Shown: positions 60,960 to 64,000 of the stretch, one piece after another
Layout: the number at the start of each line of letters is the position of its first letter
Numbering within the stretch: position 1 is the stretch's first letter
Origin: Sediminispirochaeta smaragdinae DSM 11293
GTDB taxonomy: Bacteria; Spirochaetota; Spirochaetia; DSM-16054; Sediminispirochaetaceae
NCBI RefSeq assembly: GCF_000143985.1
Contig: NC_014364.1
Coordinates: 3,968,001 to 4,032,000, forward strand
Length of the DNA: 64,000 bases
Direction: 5' to 3'
Made by a program: the position numbers and the translations under genes
The notes under the pieces: model-generated
What the model was told of the DNA's origin: nothing
Database searches by the model: none
The model's input: only the letters and a program-made list of their open reading frames with translations

Positions 60960-63956
60960 TTAGTCGGCGAAGAAGAGCGATTCGGGGTCCTTGGGGATTT
61001 CCGGATAGATTTGGGGATCGTAATCGCTGTTGGGGTATACCATGCCTTGCTGATTGAGAAACGCGAGATTCTTCAATTCCGTTCTCACCAGCGATTCCGG
61101 GTCGCGATGTTCGTTTTCAAAAAGTTCGTTGGCACTACTGAGATAGCGGAGGGAATCGGTATAAAAACTTCCCCTCGCTGTCCGTTTATACATCTGATAG
61201 AGGGTAACGGCGAGGTTGTTGTCGGCCCGTATCAGATTTTCCACCACGGCGCGATGGGAACTTCGCTCTTCGGGCATGAAGTTTTCAAGACTTTGTCTCC
61301 GATCATTGAGATGGTCGACGATGCTTCGATAATAACCTTCGGCGGCCTGCAGATTGTTGCGCCGGTAGAGGGTGTTTGCAATGGCGAAGTTAAGGACGTC
61401 ATTGGAGCTGAAGCCCTCGGTCGCGGAGGAGAAATTCAGGAGAGCCTTCCGATATTCTTCCTTCCGGTAGTGGATGTAGCCGATTTTGTAGTCGACCTTC
61501 GGTTCGGCATAGCGATTTGCCTTCGCCTTTTTCAGGTAATCGAGGGCAAGATCGAGGTCTCCGCCGACATAGTAGGGGATGTCCGCCCTGTCTGAGTAGA
61601 GGATTCCCGCTTCTTGTTTTACAGGCATAATGCCCCGTGCCCGTGCCGACTCATAGAGGGCAATGCCTTTGTCATAGGCGGATTCGGCCTCCAAAAATTC
61701 CGACCGGGCAAAGTGGATCTCCCCAATGCGGCGATAGCTGTCCATAAACATGAAGTGTCTGTCGCCGTTTAAGATCGGTAGTGCGGACATGAGTTCAATG
61801 CTATTGATCAGGGCCTTTTCTTCCTCGACTGTATCGTCGACTGTATCGAAAAAACGGGCAAGGTTGTAGTGGGCCTCCGGTAGCCTCGGTTCCTGCTCTT
61901 TTGCCCGAAAAAGAACCTCACGAACCTCGTCGATACGCCCCTTGTCCAAAAGATACCCCCCCAGTTCGGCATAGGCTGCCGCGTCCACCTCCAGCTTCGG
62001 CTCGGCCTGAAAGCGACGTCTGAGGGTCTCAACCTCCTGGAGGTTGTCGGTACGAATGAAATAGCGCAGCATACGAAAGAGGAATTCGTTTTGGATCCCG
62101 TAATTGTTCATCAAGGCGGCAAGGGCAAAGCGGGCATCCTCCAGTTTGCTCGAATCATCCTTGCCCCACTCAAGGTTGATGTCGCTGGAAAGAAGAAGTG
62201 CATCGTAATCGTCTATATGCTCTTCATCGGAAAGAAAGGTTTTGAGAATGGATGTGGCCTTGGGATAATTGGCAAGATCCTCATACTCCATCCGTGCATA
62301 ATCAAGGGTTCCCTGTTTGTCCAGGCGATAACGGGAAAGAAGTCGTTCGTAGATGGCCTCGGCACGGGGCCACTGTCCGGCGCTCCTGTAGCCCTCGGCA
62401 TAACGGTAGAACTGGCCTTTCATCGGCCAGATGTCCGTAGCCTGATCGAAATAGCTGCCGGACTGAGGGTACTCCTCGACACTCAGATGCTTGTAGCCTT
62501 TCTGGTAGAGGGTATAAGCCTTCACCGGTCGGTAGATAAAACGATAGGAAAGAAAGATGACAAGAGCGAAGGCCGCTGCCGTCAACAGAGCCGTTCTGAT
62601 AACGGGCAGGACATTTCGTCTGAAGCGATAGGAAAAGGAATCCCGCGCCTCTTCGAAGGCTGTACCGGTACGCTTTTCATACTCCCGAGGAATTTTGACC
62701 CGTTTACCGGTGATTTTACCAACGAGGTTTGCGATATCTTTCGGAGAACGACCGCTTTTCAGACTCTCCAAAAGCTGTTTGAGTTCGTTACCGGAAAGCT
62801 CCGCCTCACCGATCTGCTCCTCGATGAGCAACTTTAGGTTGAGAGGCAAAGAGCCGAGATGCTCTTTGACGTGATCGAAATCCTTATCTTCCAGGGAAAT
62901 CTCTTGGACAGCGGATTCGAAGAACTCACCTTCACCTGCTTCGGCCGAGGGACCTCCGAGATCGAATCCCGGTGTCTCAGGAGTCTCTTCCAAAACGTCG
63001 AAATCTTGTCCGAGATCGCCCAGGCTGAACTCATCTAGTTCGAAATCCTCGTCTTCGATCTCCTGAAGCTCTTCAGCCTCTTCCTCGTCGCTAACATTGC
63101 CGAAATCGGGCAGCTCAAATTCTTCGCCTTCTTCCTCGAAGTCGGGCAGTGAAAAGGCATCTGGAGAAGCCTCTTCTTCACTTGCGGCGGCTTCACCGGA
63201 CTCCGAAGTCTCTTCGGCAAAGAGATCCTCGTCCATCTCCGGCAACTCGAGTTCCTCGGGCTCCTCGAGTTCAAAGGAGCTTTCAAGCTCTTCAGGCTCT
63301 TGTTCTTCCGCATGTTCTTCCGCAGATTCCGTTTCCTCTTCTTCCGGCTCCCACAGTGCCGGCTCTTCTTCCGCCGCTTCTTCCTCTCCGGCGGGCTCAC
63401 CGGCCGCCGGAGCCTCTTCGGCAAAGAGATCCTCGTCCATCTCCGGCAACTCGAGTTCTTCGAGTTCCTCGGTTTCGAAGGGGCTTTCAAGCTCCTCAGG
63501 CTCTTGTTCTTCCGCATGTTCTTCCGCAGATTCCGTTTTCTCTTCTTCCGGCTCCCACGGCGCCGGCTCTTCCTCCGGCTCCTCCCCCTCTGCGGCGGCT
63601 TCGCCGGCCTCCGGAACCTCTTCGGCAAAGAGATCCTCGTCCATCCCGGCGGCCTGTTCGTCAAAGGAAGCTAAAAAATCATCAAGGTCCGGTGTCTCTT
63701 CAGAGGCCGCCTCTTCGGTATCGAGGGGAATCTCAGCAGGCCCTTCTGATGTCTGGGTACGATCATCCTCCTGGCCAGATTCGATACCGAGTTCTTGATC
63801 AACCTCGTCGAGAAGAAGAGAAAGATCCTCACTCAAGCCCGATTCAGGAGCAGAGACATCCCGAACCTTCTCTCCTTTCCCGGCAAGGATAGAGGGTTCA
63901 CTACCGACAACGAGAAAATTGGATTTGAACTGTTCAATATCCTGGATTTCGGGCAT
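60960..63956 (-). CDS. Large TPR protein, probable FlcA-type flagellar collar protein
   Basis: The 998-residue protein has a long acidic N-terminal part (to about 350) with tandem 68-residue repeats starting MDEDLFAEE, then a helical segment (about 360-440). One membrane helix follows (about 450-472, VIRTALLTAAAFALVIFLSY), then TPR-like repeats to the C-terminus. This layout, cytoplasmic acidic tail plus one helix plus periplasmic TPRs, resembles the spirochaetal collar protein FlcA (Borrelia BB0326), which organises periplasmic flagella. No flagellar gene adjoins it here, so the match is by layout. It converges on ilvE. Confidence 0.65.
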   Translation of the reverse strand: MPEIQDIEQFKSNFLVVGSEPSILAGKGEKVRDVSAPESGLSEDLSLLLDEVDQELGIESGQEDDRTQTSEGPAEIPLDTEEAASEETPDLDDFLASFDEQAAGMDEDLFAEEVPEAGEAAAEGEEPEEEPAPWEPEEEKTESAEEHAEEQEPEELESPFETEELEELELPEMDEDLFAEEAPAAGEPAGEEEAAEEEPALWEPEEEETESAEEHAEEQEPEELESSFELEEPEELELPEMDEDLFAEETSESGEAAASEEEASPDAFSLPDFEEEGEEFELPDFGNVSDEEEAEELQEIEDEDFELDEFSLGDLGQDFDVLEETPETPGFDLGGPSAEAGEGEFFESAVQEISLEDKDFDHVKEHLGSLPLNLKLLIEEQIGEAELSGNELKQLLESLKSGRSPKDIANLVGKITGKRVKIPREYEKRTGTAFEEARDSFSYRFRRNVLPVIRTALLTAAAFALVIFLSYRFIYRPVKAYTLYQKGYKHLSVEEYPQSGSYFDQATDIWPMKGQFYRYAEGYRSAGQWPRAEAIYERLLSRYRLDKQGTLDYARMEYEDLANYPKATSILKTFLSDEEHIDDYDALLLSSDINLEWGKDDSSKLEDARFALAALMNNYGIQNEFLFRMLRYFIRTDNLQEVETLRRRFQAEPKLEVDAAAYAELGGYLLDKGRIDEVREVLFRAKEQEPRLPEAHYNLARFFDTVDDTVEEEKALINSIELMSALPILNGDRHFMFMDSYRRIGEIHFARSEFLEAESAYDKGIALYESARARGIMPVKQEAGILYSDRADIPYYVGGDLDLALDYLKKAKANRYAEPKVDYKIGYIHYRKEEYRKALLNFSSATEGFSSNDVLNFAIANTLYRRNNLQAAEGYYRSIVDHLNDRRQSLENFMPEERSSHRAVVENLIRADNNLAVTLYQMYKRTARGSFYTDSLRYLSSANELFENEHRDPESLVRTELKNLAFLNQQGMVYPNSDYDPQIYPEIPKDPESLFFAD
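63236..63644 (-). repeat. 204-base tandem repeats inside the TPR protein gene
   Basis: The codons for MDEDLFAEE recur at 63644, 63440 and 63236, exactly 204 bases (68 residues) apart. The units are acidic, rich in EEP, EPE and EEHAEEQEPEEL. A third unit is partial and degrades towards 63180. The number of units could vary between strains. Confidence 0.8.
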
Positions 63957-64000
63957 ATGCTTCCTTTAGTTAGTTTCGGTGCAAACCACCGGCCGCGTTA

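Noticed and set aside
1-64000. tRNA or rRNA genes, CRISPR arrays, intact insertion sequences or prophage genes
   Set aside because: I looked for conserved tRNA and rRNA stretches, short regular repeats and transposase or phage motifs and saw none. A covariance or HMM scan would settle small RNAs.

Overview
The window looks like chromosome of an anaerobic, free-living spirochaete of the Spirochaeta/Sediminispirochaeta kind. This is inferred from gene content, not from a database search. The pointers are a class I lysyl-tRNA synthetase, a trimeric [FeFe] hydrogenase next to Rex, many signal-peptide beta-barrel outer membrane proteins, and a large TPR protein resembling the spirochaetal flagellar collar protein FlcA. 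Most of it is compact housekeeping sequence. I see no rRNA, tRNA, CRISPR array, phage or intact insertion sequence.

Layout. 1-3160 (minus): a truncated beta-propeller secreted protein, a zinc-ribbon protein, an MBL-fold hydrolase and a MocR/PdxR-type regulator, divergent from pdxS-pdxT (3307-4865) across a perfect palindrome. 4780-6102: PIN-PhoH ATPase. 6283-11294 (minus): a five-gene hydrogenase operon (HydC/NuoE, ATPase, HndB-like ferredoxin, HydB/NuoF, HydA) divergent from rex. 12270-23837: rmuC, an exo/endonuclease-like lipoprotein, acyl-CoA synthetase, GNAT protein, clpP, era, lysS, a Na/Pi cotransporter and argH. 24079-28002: a DUF364-type protein, a secreted hypothetical protein and an ABC importer. 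28244-32758: a coupled hydrolase / ECF sigma / Cys-rich protein operon, a MerR regulator and a dehydrogenase. 32853-35630: a peptidase-like / beta-propeller / beta-barrel protein. 35636-43353: glmS, a CRP-like regulator, a lipoprotein, thioredoxin, ssb and outer membrane proteins.

The most unusual part is 43577-55490: two tandem cassettes, each TetR regulator - RND/MMPL transporter - LolA-like periplasmic protein - DUF1302-like outer membrane barrel. Each has its own palindromic operator laid over the -10 box of the transporter promoter. The regulators and transporters have diverged, but the LolA-like and barrel genes, plus a following ~115-base structured element, are nearly identical between copies. 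The first cassette also has a 46-residue lipoprotein gene. Together they suggest an inner-membrane to outer-membrane route for a lipophilic substrate. I know of no characterised spirochaetal system of this make-up, but this is inference.

55624-63956 holds another outer membrane protein, a flavoprotein coupled to a coiled-coil protein, a mannose-1-phosphate guanylyltransferase, a branched-chain aminotransferase behind a GC-rich leader, and the FlcA-like protein with 204-base internal tandem repeats.
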